The notes: generated by a model from the letters alone, not told the origin. A DNA stretch of 64,000 nucleotides from Burkholderia sp. WP9 (GCF_900104795.1 NZ_FNTG01000002.1:1426001-1490000); one strand, 5' to 3'. Numbered from the stretch's first letter, positions 37,954-47,219 are shown. Numbers and translations: made by a program.

Positions 37954-39915
37954 ATGACGCAAAAGACCCAGGCAATTGCTGCAATGGGACAGCGCAGTCT
38001 GCTGCTGCCAGGCTGGATCAAGGCGGCACTGTCCGCCAACGACCGTCTTAAGCTCTACCTGAGCGTGCTGCAGGTTGCATTCGCGCACGCCGAACATCCC
38101 GACCGCGAATTGCCGGACCTGACCGCGGAACTGGTCGCCGCACACGTCGACGCGCCATGGCTTCGCAACATGCCTGCAAGCGCTTCGCTAGTCGACGGCA
38201 CGTTGCTGCTGCCCGACCTCGCGCGTCTCGTGCAGCGTCTCGCCGAAGATCTGGAGACGATGGCCCGACCGCTGCTCCAACCGGACGATCAGACAGACAC
38301 ATTGAACGCACGTGTCCAGCACTGGCTGGACGGATTCGACGCACTGCGCGGCGAACGCCTTAGCCGCGCACAACTGCAATCGCTAACGCGCGGCCAGCGA
38401 ACGAATGGAGACGACAGCCTGCACCTGCTGGTGATGGACCTTCACCGTGCGCTCAACCAACTGGCGAATACGGTGTCGAGCGAGCAGATCGACGGTGCGC
38501 ACGTGTGGCAACTGCAACCGGCCGACCGCGCGCGCGTCGTCGCGTTCATGCGTGGGCTGAACCGCACGGCGCCACTGAAGTTCGATCATCCGGGGCTCGA
38601 CACCGCCGCGACACGCGACGGCGAGCGGCTGCTGCTGCAAAACGACATCGGCACCAACGACGTTCATGTGCTGGTCGTGCAGGTTGAAGGCCTGACGATT
38701 ACGTTGAGTTATTCGGATCTGCACCGGCCGCGCTTCGCGTTCTTCCAGTCGCTGCTGGTGCCTTACGGTGCGCAGTGGAGCGACTTGCAATCGAAGGTCA
38801 ATGCCGCGCTGAACGAAGGTGACGCTTACACGTTCGGCATTGCGCGCTTTGATTGTGCCGACGAGCGCACGCTCGACACCGCGCTCGAAGGAATCGGGTC
38901 ACGCATTGTTTTTCTGATCGACTGGAATCGGGCCCGCAAGCGGTTGCTGTCGTTTGTCGACAAAGACGCGGCTATCGAGGTTCTGCGCGATGCGGCCCGG
39001 CTCGACGTGGGTCACATGGCGTGGTTGAAGGCCGGTGGTGAAGCGCTCATCTACGCTGCGATGCAGGCCGTCGGTCAAGGGGCGTTCCGCATCGGCGACC
39101 GGCTGGACGCAGTGCTCGGCTCGCGCGATGCGCAGGCGTTCATGGTCGAAGTGCTGCAGATGGCCAGTCACGCGCTGATCGGCGGGCAGCCGGCGGCGCT
39201 CGTCGCCGATCAAACGCGGTTGCTGCTCGCCCGGCGTGTGCGCCAGCACAGCAGCGCGTTCGAGCTGCTGGAGGAGCACGCCGCGTACTGCCACGCACTG
39301 GCGCAAGCGGTAAGCGACGGCCTGACGCATGACGTCATGTGCGCGCCGCCGGCGGGCGAGAACCCTGCGCAGGCGCTGGCCGCGAGAGCGAAGGCATGGG
39401 AGCGGCAGGCGGACCATCTGGTAATGCGCGCGCGTGAGCAGGCGCAGCGTCAGCCTCGCTGGCAGCCGTTCAAGCAACTGCTTGAACTCTCCGACGACAT
39501 CGCCGACGCGCTCGAAGAAGCCGCGTTCCTGATGAGCCTGATCGCCGACGGCCACCAGCAAGGTTGGGACAGCAACGTCCACGAATCGCTGTCGCGCCTC
39601 GCACAAACCGTGCTGATGGCGACACAGGAGCACGTCAAGTCGCTCGCTATCGCACGCAGCCTCGGCACCGCCAGCGATACGTCCGACAGCGATGCGTTTC
39701 TTGCCGCGTCGTGGAACGTGCTGCGCTCGGAGCGCCAGTGTGACGAACTGCTGCGCGCGGCACGCCGCGCCATTCTCGGTGTCGTGCGCGATGCCGCCAG
39801 CCTGATGCTCGCCAACGATCTCGCAACGACACTCGAACTGGCCTCGGATCGTCTGCTGGTGGCCGGCTATGCGTTGCGCGATGTCGCCTTCGGCGAAACC
39901 GGAGCGAACACATGA
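37954..39915 (+). CDS. Large protein with C-terminal PhoU/DUF47-like helical domain
   Basis: 653 aa, cytoplasmic by appearance, without signal peptide or membrane helices. Residues ~1-440 match no family I can name; the middle reads as alpha/beta (VHVLVVQVEGLTITLSYSDL, GSRIVFLIDWNRARKRLLSF). The last ~200 residues are helical with the PhoU/DUF47 pattern: AKAWERQADHLVMRAREQAQ, then FKQLLELSDDIADALEEAAF. DUF47 proteins are accessory regulators of phosphate transporters. The start must lie after the FNR box if that drives it, which favours 37954 over an earlier in-frame ATG at 37858. Its stop overlaps the start of the dikinase-like gene (ATGA), so the products are probably stoichiometric partners. 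Confidence 0.8.
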   Translation: MTQKTQAIAAMGQRSLLLPGWIKAALSANDRLKLYLSVLQVAFAHAEHPDRELPDLTAELVAAHVDAPWLRNMPASASLVDGTLLLPDLARLVQRLAEDLETMARPLLQPDDQTDTLNARVQHWLDGFDALRGERLSRAQLQSLTRGQRTNGDDSLHLLVMDLHRALNQLANTVSSEQIDGAHVWQLQPADRARVVAFMRGLNRTAPLKFDHPGLDTAATRDGERLLLQNDIGTNDVHVLVVQVEGLTITLSYSDLHRPRFAFFQSLLVPYGAQWSDLQSKVNAALNEGDAYTFGIARFDCADERTLDTALEGIGSRIVFLIDWNRARKRLLSFVDKDAAIEVLRDAARLDVGHMAWLKAGGEALIYAAMQAVGQGAFRIGDRLDAVLGSRDAQAFMVEVLQMASHALIGGQPAALVADQTRLLLARRVRQHSSAFELLEEHAAYCHALAQAVSDGLTHDVMCAPPAGENPAQALAARAKAWERQADHLVMRAREQAQRQPRWQPFKQLLELSDDIADALEEAAFLMSLIADGHQQGWDSNVHESLSRLAQTVLMATQEHVKSLAIARSLGTASDTSDSDAFLAASWNVLRSERQCDELLRAARRAILGVVRDAASLMLANDLATTLELASDRLLVAGYALRDVAFGETGANT

Positions 39916-41546
39916 CAGCCCTTCAACCGGATGCCGCTCAACGCTGGCCCGACGAGGTCTACCTGATCGGCTGCGACGCCACACCACGCGGCAATCCCGA
40001 AGCGACCCATGCGTCGGCGGAAACGGTCGGCTTCAAGGCCTACAATCTGCTGCGCATGGCTGATCTCGGCCTGCCGGTGCCGCCGGCTTTCGTGCTGGGC
40101 ACGCACTACTGTCGCGACGCTCGAGCCCGCGAAACTGCCACCGCGAGCGCGGTGTGGGCACCCGGTCTATGGGAACTGGAGCATGCCACCGGTCAGCGCT
40201 TCGGCGACGCGCGCGTGCCGCTGCTGCTCTCGGTGCGCTCGGGGGCGCCTGTGTCGATGCCGGGGATGATGGATACGCTGCTCAACGTCGGCCTGTGCGA
40301 CACCACCCTTGCCGGCATGCTCCGCCAGACCGGCAATCCGCGTCTGGTCTGGGACACCTATCGCAGACTCGTTGCGAGCTACGGTGAACTGGTCGCGGGC
40401 GTGCCCCCGTCGATCTTCGAAGCGGAATACGCCGCGCTCGCCGGAACTCGCGACGAGCACGGGCTCGATTTCGCGGAACTACGCGAACTCACGCATCGTT
40501 GCATCGCCGCCTACGAGGGTGCTGCCGGCCAGCCATTTCCGCAAGATCCACAGGTTCAACTGGCGAACGCCATCGGCGCGGTGCTGACGAGTTGGCAATC
40601 ATCCAGGGCCTGTGCGTACCGCAAACAGTGCGGCATCAGCGATGCAATCGGGACGGCCGTGACTGTGCAGGCCATGGTGTTCGGCAATGCGGGCGGGCGT
40701 TCGGGCGCGGGCGTCGGGTTTACGCGCGATCCGGTCAGCGGCGAGCCGGCGCTTTGGGTCGACTTCCTGTTCAGCGCGCAAGGAGAAGATGTCGTCTCGG
40801 GCCGCCGTAGCGCGCGCGGCCACCAAGAGCTCGCCCAGGCAATGCCCGCGGTCTGGGAAGCATTGCGCGATGCGGCGACGCGGCTCGAACGCGCGTTCGG
40901 CGACATGCAGGACATTGAGTTCACTGTGCAGGATGCACACCTGTACATGCTGCAGACGCGCAATGGAAAACGCACGCCGCAAGCCGCCGCGCGGATTGCG
41001 CTGGATCTGTTCGACGAGGGCTCGATCAGTGCTGATGTGGCGCGTGAGCGCACGGCCGCGCTGAAGCCCGCTGCGTTGATGCGCATGTCTATCGCGGCAT
41101 CCGATAACGATCGCCCGCTCACGCCACTCGCGCACGCCGCGAGTGCGAGTAGCGGGATCACGTCAGGGGAAATCGCTTTCGACAAAGCACGCGCGCGCAC
41201 GCGTCATGCTGTTGGTGCGTCGGTCATCCTGGTGCGTCGCGATGCGGAGACCGACGACATCGCCGCACTGGAGGTGGCTGCGGGTCTGCTCACGCAGCGA
41301 GGCGCACGCACCTCGCATGCTGCGGTCGTCGCGCGTCAACTTGGCAGGGTTTGCCTTGTCGGCTGCGCGGCGCTGCATCTCGATGAATCGACACGTACTC
41401 TGCAAATAGGAGATACGGTGATGCATGAGGGTGACGAAGTGACCCTCGACGGCAACGACGGTGCGATCTATGCGGGCACGGTGCGCACGGTCGTCGAGCC
41501 GTTGGCCGAATTGCAGGCACGTCTTGAGCGATTGCGTGCGCCATGA
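39912..41546 (+). CDS. Pyruvate-phosphate-dikinase-like protein lacking the PEP/pyruvate domain
   Basis: 544 aa against roughly 880 in PPDK. Residues ~30-360 match the ATP-grasp nucleotide-binding part (VGFKAYNLLRMADLGLPVPP, SVRSGAPVSMPGMMDTLLN, QDIEFTVQDAHLYMLQTRNGK). Residues ~400-520 are the swivelling phosphohistidine domain with GARTSHAAVVARQLG; H469 is the expected phospho-acceptor. The C-terminal TIM barrel that binds PEP/pyruvate is absent, and the frame ends cleanly, so this is not a recent truncation. It could phosphorylate itself from ATP and pass the group to an unknown acceptor, perhaps bound by the DUF47-like partner. That role is inference. Confidence 0.85.
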   Translation: MTALQPDAAQRWPDEVYLIGCDATPRGNPEATHASAETVGFKAYNLLRMADLGLPVPPAFVLGTHYCRDARARETATASAVWAPGLWELEHATGQRFGDARVPLLLSVRSGAPVSMPGMMDTLLNVGLCDTTLAGMLRQTGNPRLVWDTYRRLVASYGELVAGVPPSIFEAEYAALAGTRDEHGLDFAELRELTHRCIAAYEGAAGQPFPQDPQVQLANAIGAVLTSWQSSRACAYRKQCGISDAIGTAVTVQAMVFGNAGGRSGAGVGFTRDPVSGEPALWVDFLFSAQGEDVVSGRRSARGHQELAQAMPAVWEALRDAATRLERAFGDMQDIEFTVQDAHLYMLQTRNGKRTPQAAARIALDLFDEGSISADVARERTAALKPAALMRMSIAASDNDRPLTPLAHAASASSGITSGEIAFDKARARTRHAVGASVILVRRDAETDDIAALEVAAGLLTQRGARTSHAAVVARQLGRVCLVGCAALHLDESTRTLQIGDTVMHEGDEVTLDGNDGAIYAGTVRTVVEPLAELQARLERLRAP

Positions 41547-41591
41547 ATCGGGATGTGCGGCAAGCGGGTGCCGCGCCCGTCCGATAGCGCC

Positions 41592-41605
41592 TTGATAAGA
41601 ATCAA
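41592..41605. promoter_or_regulatory. Perfect FNR/ANR box (TTGAT-AAGA-ATCAA)
   Basis: Exact FNR consensus inside a slightly longer dyad (GCCTTGAT...ATCAAGGC, 41589-41608), centred about 87 bases before the ydcH ATG and 50 bases after the dikinase-like stop. The extended stem could also act as a weak hairpin, but no T-run follows. Confidence 0.68.
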
Positions 41606-41684
41606 GGCCGAGCATTCCTGCGGGTGAAATACTAACGAATTGCAAGGCCAGATCTTTCCCCCGTGATCGAAAAAGGAGTGTGTG

Positions 41685-41903
41685 ATGTTCCCTGAATTTC
41701 GCGACCTGATTTCCCGCCTGAAAACCGAAGACGCTCATTTCTCGCGGCTCTTTGATCGTCACAATGAACTGGACCACCAGATCAGCAACATGGAAGCGGG
41801 CGTGACCCCGTCTGACAACCCCGCTATCGAAACGCTGAAGAAAGAAAAGCTCCAGCTCAAAGATCAGCTTTATGCGGTGCTGAAGAAGGCCTCTGCTGCG
41901 TAA
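41685..41903 (+). CDS. YdcH/DUF465 family protein
   Basis: 72 aa, a small helical-hairpin protein. The pattern FPEFRDLISRLKTEDAHFSR, then NELDHQISNME and LKKEKLQLKDQLY matches DUF465 (YdcH). The function is unknown. AAAGGAG seven bases before the ATG fixes the start. A perfect FNR box upstream suggests low-oxygen induction, and position ties it to the dikinase/DUF47 pair. Confidence 0.88.
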   Translation: MFPEFRDLISRLKTEDAHFSRLFDRHNELDHQISNMEAGVTPSDNPAIETLKKEKLQLKDQLYAVLKKASAA

Positions 41904-42301
41904 GCTGCTTTCCGCCGAGATCACTTCCGTGAGGCAAGCCAAATATTTTGCAAGCACTGACGTAATGCCGCGTTCTTCTCAAACGTTGTCGATATGGTTT
42001 GGAGCTGTGGCCACGGTGGCCCGAATGATCGGCATGACAGCGACGTAGCGTCCGGTGCAACTCACGGTGACGCACCTTTAGACTGCTGACAACAGCCGCG
42101 TGGTTGCAGTCTTGTATTCGATTCAACGCCGACATATAACGAATCATGCGATGCGCTCCCACGGCGGTGGGCGCCTCGTCAAGATACATCAGGCAGATTC
42201 CGTGCGACGGTTCAGCACCTGTTGAGGCATGCCAACAATGCGGCACCCTCGGCTATGCATTGGGTAGCAGCAGATGAAGCTCGCCCCGGCAGGAGAACAG
42301 C
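41904..42301. other. 398-base intergenic region
   Basis: No gene or clear structure seen. The one long antisense frame is basic and histidine/arginine-rich, as expected from random GC-rich sequence. Confidence 0.5.
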
Positions 42302-43150
42302 ATGAACGTCCACGTAAAAACGCGAGAACGTACCGCGATCATCACGCTTGCTACGAGGGGACTGCGAACATCGGCAGGGACGATCGCGCTTGCCATTCTT
42401 TTAGCTGGATGTGGCGGAGGTGCCGGGAGTGACAGCGCCGCCACCTCGGTGATCGCCAATAGCGTGAATCCACAGGACGTGGTCGTGAATCGCCATGTCG
42501 TGTCGCTCAATGTGCAGTTCCGCGGCAAAACATATAGTCAGTGGGCGGTCTCGTTCTGGCGGTGGGCGCTGGAATTGCCGCTCGGCCCCCTTCCCCATCC
42601 GTTCGACGACTGCAACCATCGTCCCATCTCAGCGGCGCAAACGGGAAACGTCTGGTATTGGGCCACGCCCAATTCTGCACCGCTGACCTGCAATCAGCTG
42701 GCGACAACCATTCCTGCTGGGACGTCTATCTTTCTGTCGGTGCTCGACGGAACGTCTATCTTCCTGCCCATGTTCAATGGGACGTCGTCGCTGAACAATC
42801 CACCACTCCAGGCGTTCACGCCGGACCAGTTGAAAATTGTCAGTGCCTTCGCAAGCGACATCCGTGATTTGTTCTGCACCATCGACGGTGTTTCCGTAGG
42901 CAACATCTCGGCTTATCGCACGCCGATCGGCCAATTCTCGTTTTCTGCTCCGAGCCCGTGGATTTTTGGCCATACTGGTGGAACAGGGACTGCCGTCGCT
43001 GACGGCTACTACCTGCTTCTGGAGCCACTATCCGCAGGGTTGCACACGATTCACTATGGTGGGAAGTTTGTTATTCCCGCCGGTGTGTTCGGATCCGAGC
43101 AGGCTGTCATTGCCAAAGACATCACGCTCCTGATCAGGGTCGGCTCATAG
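42302..43150 (+). CDS. Predicted lipoprotein, uncharacterised family
   Basis: 282 aa. The N-terminus ends in a lipobox (AILLAGCGGG), so it should be lipid-anchored. The mature part contains KTYSQWAVSFWRWALELPLG and, later, histidine/proline-rich and cysteine-containing segments. This tryptophan-rich opening occurs in a widespread secreted family of unknown function. Residues ~142-165 hold three short imperfect repeats beginning GTS (GTSIFLSVLD, GTSIFLPMFN, GTSSL). CAGGAGAACAGC precedes the ATG. It stands alone. Confidence 0.75.
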   Translation: MNVHVKTRERTAIITLATRGLRTSAGTIALAILLAGCGGGAGSDSAATSVIANSVNPQDVVVNRHVVSLNVQFRGKTYSQWAVSFWRWALELPLGPLPHPFDDCNHRPISAAQTGNVWYWATPNSAPLTCNQLATTIPAGTSIFLSVLDGTSIFLPMFNGTSSLNNPPLQAFTPDQLKIVSAFASDIRDLFCTIDGVSVGNISAYRTPIGQFSFSAPSPWIFGHTGGTGTAVADGYYLLLEPLSAGLHTIHYGGKFVIPAGVFGSEQAVIAKDITLLIRVGS

Positions 43151-43337
43151 GTTCTGGTAAGCCTATCGCCGACTTCCCTGCCATCCTCATCAATTGCGAA
43201 GTTGCGCCGATAGACTGGCTCGCTTTGTAGCCTGTGCGATATTCCACTTCTGAGTAGCGGAGACCTGTAAATGAGTGTTGGCGAATGAGGTATTGCGAGG
43301 CGCAATCACCCGACGACCAGGCGGCGCCAATCAGGCT

Positions 43338-44468
43338 TCAGGAAGACTCCGCGTCTGCGGCATTGCGCGACGCGCACAGGCGCCATGCGGTCTTCGGCGC
43401 AGCGGCGGTCTCGACGGCATGGCGCCACCAGCGTTCGCCGCGATGCGGGGCGCTCAGATCCAGCCGCTCGCCCATGCCGGGCGTCGAGAGCGCGACACCA
43501 TGCACGAGAGCGAGGCCGCTCACCCTTTCGAACGGCTCCTGCCAGTGGTGCATCGCGAGGTCGAACGTGCCGTTGTGAATGGGCACGAGCCAGCGGCCGC
43601 GCAGATCGATGTGCGCCTGCACGGTTTCTTCGGGCTGCATATGAACGTACGGCCACTGCGGGTCGTATGCGCCGGTCTCGACCAGCGTGACGTCGAATGG
43701 TCCAAGGCGCTCGCCGATCGTCCTGAAGCCGTCGAAGTAGCCGGTGTCGCCGCTGAAGAAAACACGCAGATCATCGTCGACGATCACCCACGACGCCCAT
43801 AACGTGCTGTTGCCGTCGAACAGGCTACGACCGGAAAAGTGCTGCGCGGGCGTCGCGGTGAACTGCATGCCATCCACCTCCGTGCCTTGCCACCAGTCGA
43901 ACTGCCGTACCTTCTCAGCGTCGATGCCCCATTCGATCAACCGGTCACCCACGCCGAGCGGTGTCAGAAACACACCGGTGCTCTGCGCGAGCGAGAGCAC
44001 GGTTTCGCGATCCAGATGGTCATAGTGATCGTGTGACAGGATCACGCCTCGTAGCGGCGGCAAATCGGCCAGCGCGATCGGCGGCGCATGGAAGCGCTTC
44101 GGGCCCAGATTCCGGAACGGCGACGCACGCTCGGCGAAAACGGGATCGGTCAGCCAGAACTGGCCGCGCAGCTTCAGCAACATCGTCGAGTGGCCGAGCC
44201 GGTAGAGGCTGCGGTCGGGCGCCTCGTCGAGTTGCGAACGCGTCAGCGCGCCCACAGGCAACGCGACCGTCGGCACCGTGCCGCGCGGTTTGTTGAACAG
44301 CAGGTTCCACGCGATCCCAAGCGTCTTGCGCAGGCCTTCGACGGGACGCGGCTTGACGTTGCGAAAACGTTCACCGTCGTGCTGCGGTGAGTGGCTGGAC
44401 AACGCGCGGCCGCGTTTCGCGGCGGTAACGCCGAGCACGCGGCTGACAAAGGCGGGGAGCGACGTCAT
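43338..44468 (-). CDS. MBL-fold metal-dependent hydrolase (NAPE-PLD/UlaG-like)
   Basis: 376 aa. The zinc motif SHDHYDHLD (HxHxDH) is present, with further ligands in FTATPAQHFSGR and FFSGDTGYFDGF, as in the NAPE-phospholipase-D-like and UlaG-like branch. The early WLTDPVFAERASPF also fits. The substrate is unknown. The start at 44468 gives MTSLPAFVSRVLG; upstream frame has no homology. It is divergent from a TetR gene 85 bases away and is its likely target. Confidence 0.87.
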   Translation of the reverse strand: MTSLPAFVSRVLGVTAAKRGRALSSHSPQHDGERFRNVKPRPVEGLRKTLGIAWNLLFNKPRGTVPTVALPVGALTRSQLDEAPDRSLYRLGHSTMLLKLRGQFWLTDPVFAERASPFRNLGPKRFHAPPIALADLPPLRGVILSHDHYDHLDRETVLSLAQSTGVFLTPLGVGDRLIEWGIDAEKVRQFDWWQGTEVDGMQFTATPAQHFSGRSLFDGNSTLWASWVIVDDDLRVFFSGDTGYFDGFRTIGERLGPFDVTLVETGAYDPQWPYVHMQPEETVQAHIDLRGRWLVPIHNGTFDLAMHHWQEPFERVSGLALVHGVALSTPGMGERLDLSAPHRGERWWRHAVETAAAPKTAWRLCASRNAADAESS

Positions 44469-44493
44469 GAGATAGGCGGTCCAAAGAAAAATG

Positions 44494-44543
44494 TACACTC
44501 GGCAGTGTAGTTTATTTTCGAGAAAAGTAAACTGCCCGGTGTA
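44494..44543. promoter_or_regulatory. Tandem TetR-type operators
   Basis: In the 85-base spacer between the divergent hydrolase and TetR genes: a perfect dyad TACACT-CGGC-AGTGTA (44494-44509) and a second, imperfect one TAAACT-GCCC-GGTGTA (44528-44543), with an AT-rich segment between that itself is partly symmetric. The size and layout fit two TetR dimers repressing both genes. Confidence 0.6.
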
Positions 44544-44553
44544 AAATCCGCTC

Positions 44554-45168
44554 ATGGATTCAAGTGACACCCCTCAACGCCTGACAGACCGCAAACGTGC
44601 CGCCATTGTCGGCGCCGCGATCGAGGAATTCCTCGCGGCCGGTTACGACGCGACCAGCATGGACCGTATCGCCGCCCGCGCGAACGTCTCGAAACGTACG
44701 GTCTATAACCATTTCCCAAGCAAGGAAGCCCTTTTCGCGGCGATTCTTCATCGGCTTTGGGACGCGAGCCAGCAGGGCGACGCGCCCGCCTACCGTGCCG
44801 ACGAACCATTGCGCACACAGTTGCTCGACCTGTTGGGCCGCAAGCTGCGGCTGCTAAACGACGAGTCTTTTCTGTCGCTTGCACGCGTGGCAATAGCGGC
44901 CGGAATTCATTCGCCGGAACGCGCGCGGGATATGGTCGCCCGCCTCGGTGAACGCGAAGAAGACCTGACCGTGTGGGTCCGGGCGGCCGCCGCGGACGGC
45001 CGTCTCAAGACCGACGACCCGCGTTTCGCAGCGCTGCAGTTGCAGGTGCTGGTGAAGGGCTTTGCATTCTGGCCGCAGGTGACGATGGGCCAGGCGCCGC
45101 TCGGCGAACAGGAGCAAAGTCAGCTCGCGGAATCGGTCGCTGACCTGTTCCTCGCGCGCTATGCGTGA
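44554..45168 (+). CDS. TetR-family transcriptional repressor
   Basis: 204 aa. The N-terminal helix-turn-helix is typical: IVGAAIEEFLAAGYDATSMD, then RANVSKRTVYNHFPSKEALF. A C-terminal effector domain follows (the TetR_C type with LARVAIAAGIHSPERARDM). The tandem dyads between it and the MBL hydrolase suggest autorepression and control of that hydrolase. No strong ribosome-binding site is seen. Confidence 0.9.
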   Translation: MDSSDTPQRLTDRKRAAIVGAAIEEFLAAGYDATSMDRIAARANVSKRTVYNHFPSKEALFAAILHRLWDASQQGDAPAYRADEPLRTQLLDLLGRKLRLLNDESFLSLARVAIAAGIHSPERARDMVARLGEREEDLTVWVRAAAADGRLKTDDPRFAALQLQVLVKGFAFWPQVTMGQAPLGEQEQSQLAESVADLFLARYA

Positions 45169-45287
45169 GCCGGCGTCCGGGGCTCGCGATTCGAACTTCA
45201 CATGCCGCGAACTGGTGTGGGCCACGAAGCGCAGCCTGTTCACGTGGACGATCTCTTCAATCGAGGTCCCGGACGCCGCCCGGAATT

Positions 45288-46052
45288 TCACGTGCGTGTA
45301 ATCGATGCGCCGCCATCCACTAGCGAAGCAGTGCCGGTCACGAAAGACGAGTCGTCGGACGCCAGATAGAGCACCGAACGGGCAAGTTCCTCCGGCCGCG
45401 CAACCCGCTTGAGCGCATGCAACGCGGTGACGAACGCTTGTGACTCGGCCGTATCATTCATATCGCGATACATTGGCGTATCCACGGCGCCGGGCAGAAT
45501 CGCGTTGACGCGCACGCCTTGCGGGCCGTACTCGGCAGCGAGCGCCTGCGTCAGCCCAATTAGTCCGGCTTTGCTCGCAGCGTAGGCCGCGGTGCCGGGG
45601 AACGCGAATGAATACCCGACGAACGTCGACGTAAAGATGATCGATCCGCCGCCTTGCTTCACCATTTCGGGGATCTGGTGCTTCGCGCCCAGAAAGGCGC
45701 TCGTCAGATTGGTCGCCAATGCCGCCGACCAGCCAGCCTCCGACACGCCCGTGCTCGGGCCCATTTCGCCCAGCGTGCCGGCGTTGTTATAGGCAATGTC
45801 GAGCCGGCCAAAGCGGCTGACGGCGAGCGCCACCAGCGCTTTCGCGAAGGCCTCCGACTGCACGTCGCCCGCCAGGAAAGCGGCTTCACCGCCCGCGTCG
45901 GCAATCTCAGCAGCGAGCGTTTCAAGTTCAGCTTCGCGGCGCGCCGCGATCACCACTTTCGCACCTTCCGCAGCGAATAGTTTTGCGGTGGCCCGGCCAA
46001 TTCCCGCGCTGGCACCAGTCACGATGGCGACTTTTCCATTCAAGCGTTGCAT
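45288..46052 (-). CDS. SDR-family oxidoreductase
   Basis: 254 aa. TGASAGIGRATAK (cofactor), YNNAG, the active-site serine region (GSIIFTSTFVGYS) and YAASKAG with tyrosine and lysine are intact. The second-strand sequence VVIAARREAE favours NADP. The C-terminal VTGTASLVDGG is typical. Its start at 46052 corresponds to MQRLNGKVAIV. It is divergent from the LysR gene 139 bases away, which is its probable regulator. Substrate unknown. Confidence 0.9.
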   Translation of the reverse strand: MQRLNGKVAIVTGASAGIGRATAKLFAAEGAKVVIAARREAELETLAAEIADAGGEAAFLAGDVQSEAFAKALVALAVSRFGRLDIAYNNAGTLGEMGPSTGVSEAGWSAALATNLTSAFLGAKHQIPEMVKQGGGSIIFTSTFVGYSFAFPGTAAYAASKAGLIGLTQALAAEYGPQGVRVNAILPGAVDTPMYRDMNDTAESQAFVTALHALKRVARPEELARSVLYLASDDSSFVTGTASLVDGGASITRT

Positions 46053-46191
46053 GTTCAATCTCCTGCAGCAGTTTGTCGACCGAGGCCGAATACCTCGGTC
46101 CGTGGAAAGCACTATAGGCTTCAGCCATGCATGCAGAAAGGCGCAAAACATAGGTATATCATTCAGCAATTATGAATGATCAGGGGCAGAC

Positions 46192-47109
46192 ATGGACCGG
46201 CTGCGCGCTTTTGAAGTCTTCGTGACCGTGGTGAGCCGAGGCAGCTTCACGCGAGCAGCCGATGTGCTCGAAACCTCGCCCGCCAACGTGACCCGCTACG
46301 TGAATGAGTTGGAGGCGCATCTCGGCACGCGCCTGCTGAATCGCACGTCACGCAAACTCTCGCTCACCGAGGGCGGCGAGACCTTTTACTCACGCTGCAA
46401 ATCCATTCTCGACGACGTCGCCGAGACCGAGCGGCTCGTGTCGTCCGCGTCGATCGAACCGCGCGGCCGGCTGCGCATCAACGCGCCTGTGAGTTTTGGA
46501 ATTCTGCACCTGGCGCCGCTATGGCCCGAGTTCATGCGGAAATATCCCGAAGTGGAACTCGACGTCTCGCTGATCGACCGCGTGGTCGATATTGTCGATG
46601 AAGGTTACGACCTCGCCATTCGCATCTCACGCGCCGGTTCGACTAACTACGCAGCCCGCAAGCTTGCGACATCCACCAACATTCTGTGTGCGTCGCCGGC
46701 TTACCTCGCGCATTACGGATATCCCGCAGCGCCCGCGGACCTGAACGAACATCGATGCATCGGCTACTCGTATGCGGCCACCGGCGACGAATGGCAACTG
46801 ATCGACAGAAATGGCAAGGCTCACATCGTGAAGGTCAACTGCCACATGCGCACCAACAATGGCGACACAGCGCGTGCTGCCGCGCTTGCCGGGCAAGGCG
46901 TGATCTGGCAGCCCACGTTTCTGGTCGGCAACGACCTGCGTGCCGGCCATCTCGTTCGGGTCCTGCCTGAGTATCGTCTGCCTGACATCGACGTGCTCGC
47001 GTTGTACCCGAGTCGTCGACACATGAGCGCCAAGATGCGCGCGTTGATCGATTTCCTCGTCGATGCATTCGGCGGAACGCCTCCGTGGGATCGGCCCGAC
47101 CACGCGTAA
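46192..47109 (+). CDS. LysR-family transcriptional regulator
   Basis: 305 aa. The N-terminal helix-turn-helix (SFTRAADVLETSPANVTRYV) and the effector domain opening RGRLRINAPVSFGILHLAPL place it in the large CrgA-like subgroup of LysR. Divergent orientation to the SDR gene suggests control of that gene; the inducer is unknown. Confidence 0.91.
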   Translation: MDRLRAFEVFVTVVSRGSFTRAADVLETSPANVTRYVNELEAHLGTRLLNRTSRKLSLTEGGETFYSRCKSILDDVAETERLVSSASIEPRGRLRINAPVSFGILHLAPLWPEFMRKYPEVELDVSLIDRVVDIVDEGYDLAIRISRAGSTNYAARKLATSTNILCASPAYLAHYGYPAAPADLNEHRCIGYSYAATGDEWQLIDRNGKAHIVKVNCHMRTNNGDTARAAALAGQGVIWQPTFLVGNDLRAGHLVRVLPEYRLPDIDVLALYPSRRHMSAKMRALIDFLVDAFGGTPPWDRPDHA

Positions 47110-47219
47110 GCGCGTGTCGCAGCGCCGACGAATCGAAGGCGCATGGAAAACTGCGTCCAGCGCGCGCCGACATTGCCGTTTACGCCGCGTATGAACTGTC
47201 CGCGCTTTGGAAGCGGACG

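Noticed and set aside
41589..41608. Hairpin at the end of the dikinase-like gene as a terminator
   Set aside because: The stem is the FNR dyad extended by a few bases and has no following T-run.
41857..42246. Minus-strand open frame in the spacer after ydcH
   Set aside because: Basic, histidine/arginine-rich composition and overlap with ydcH suggest random sequence.
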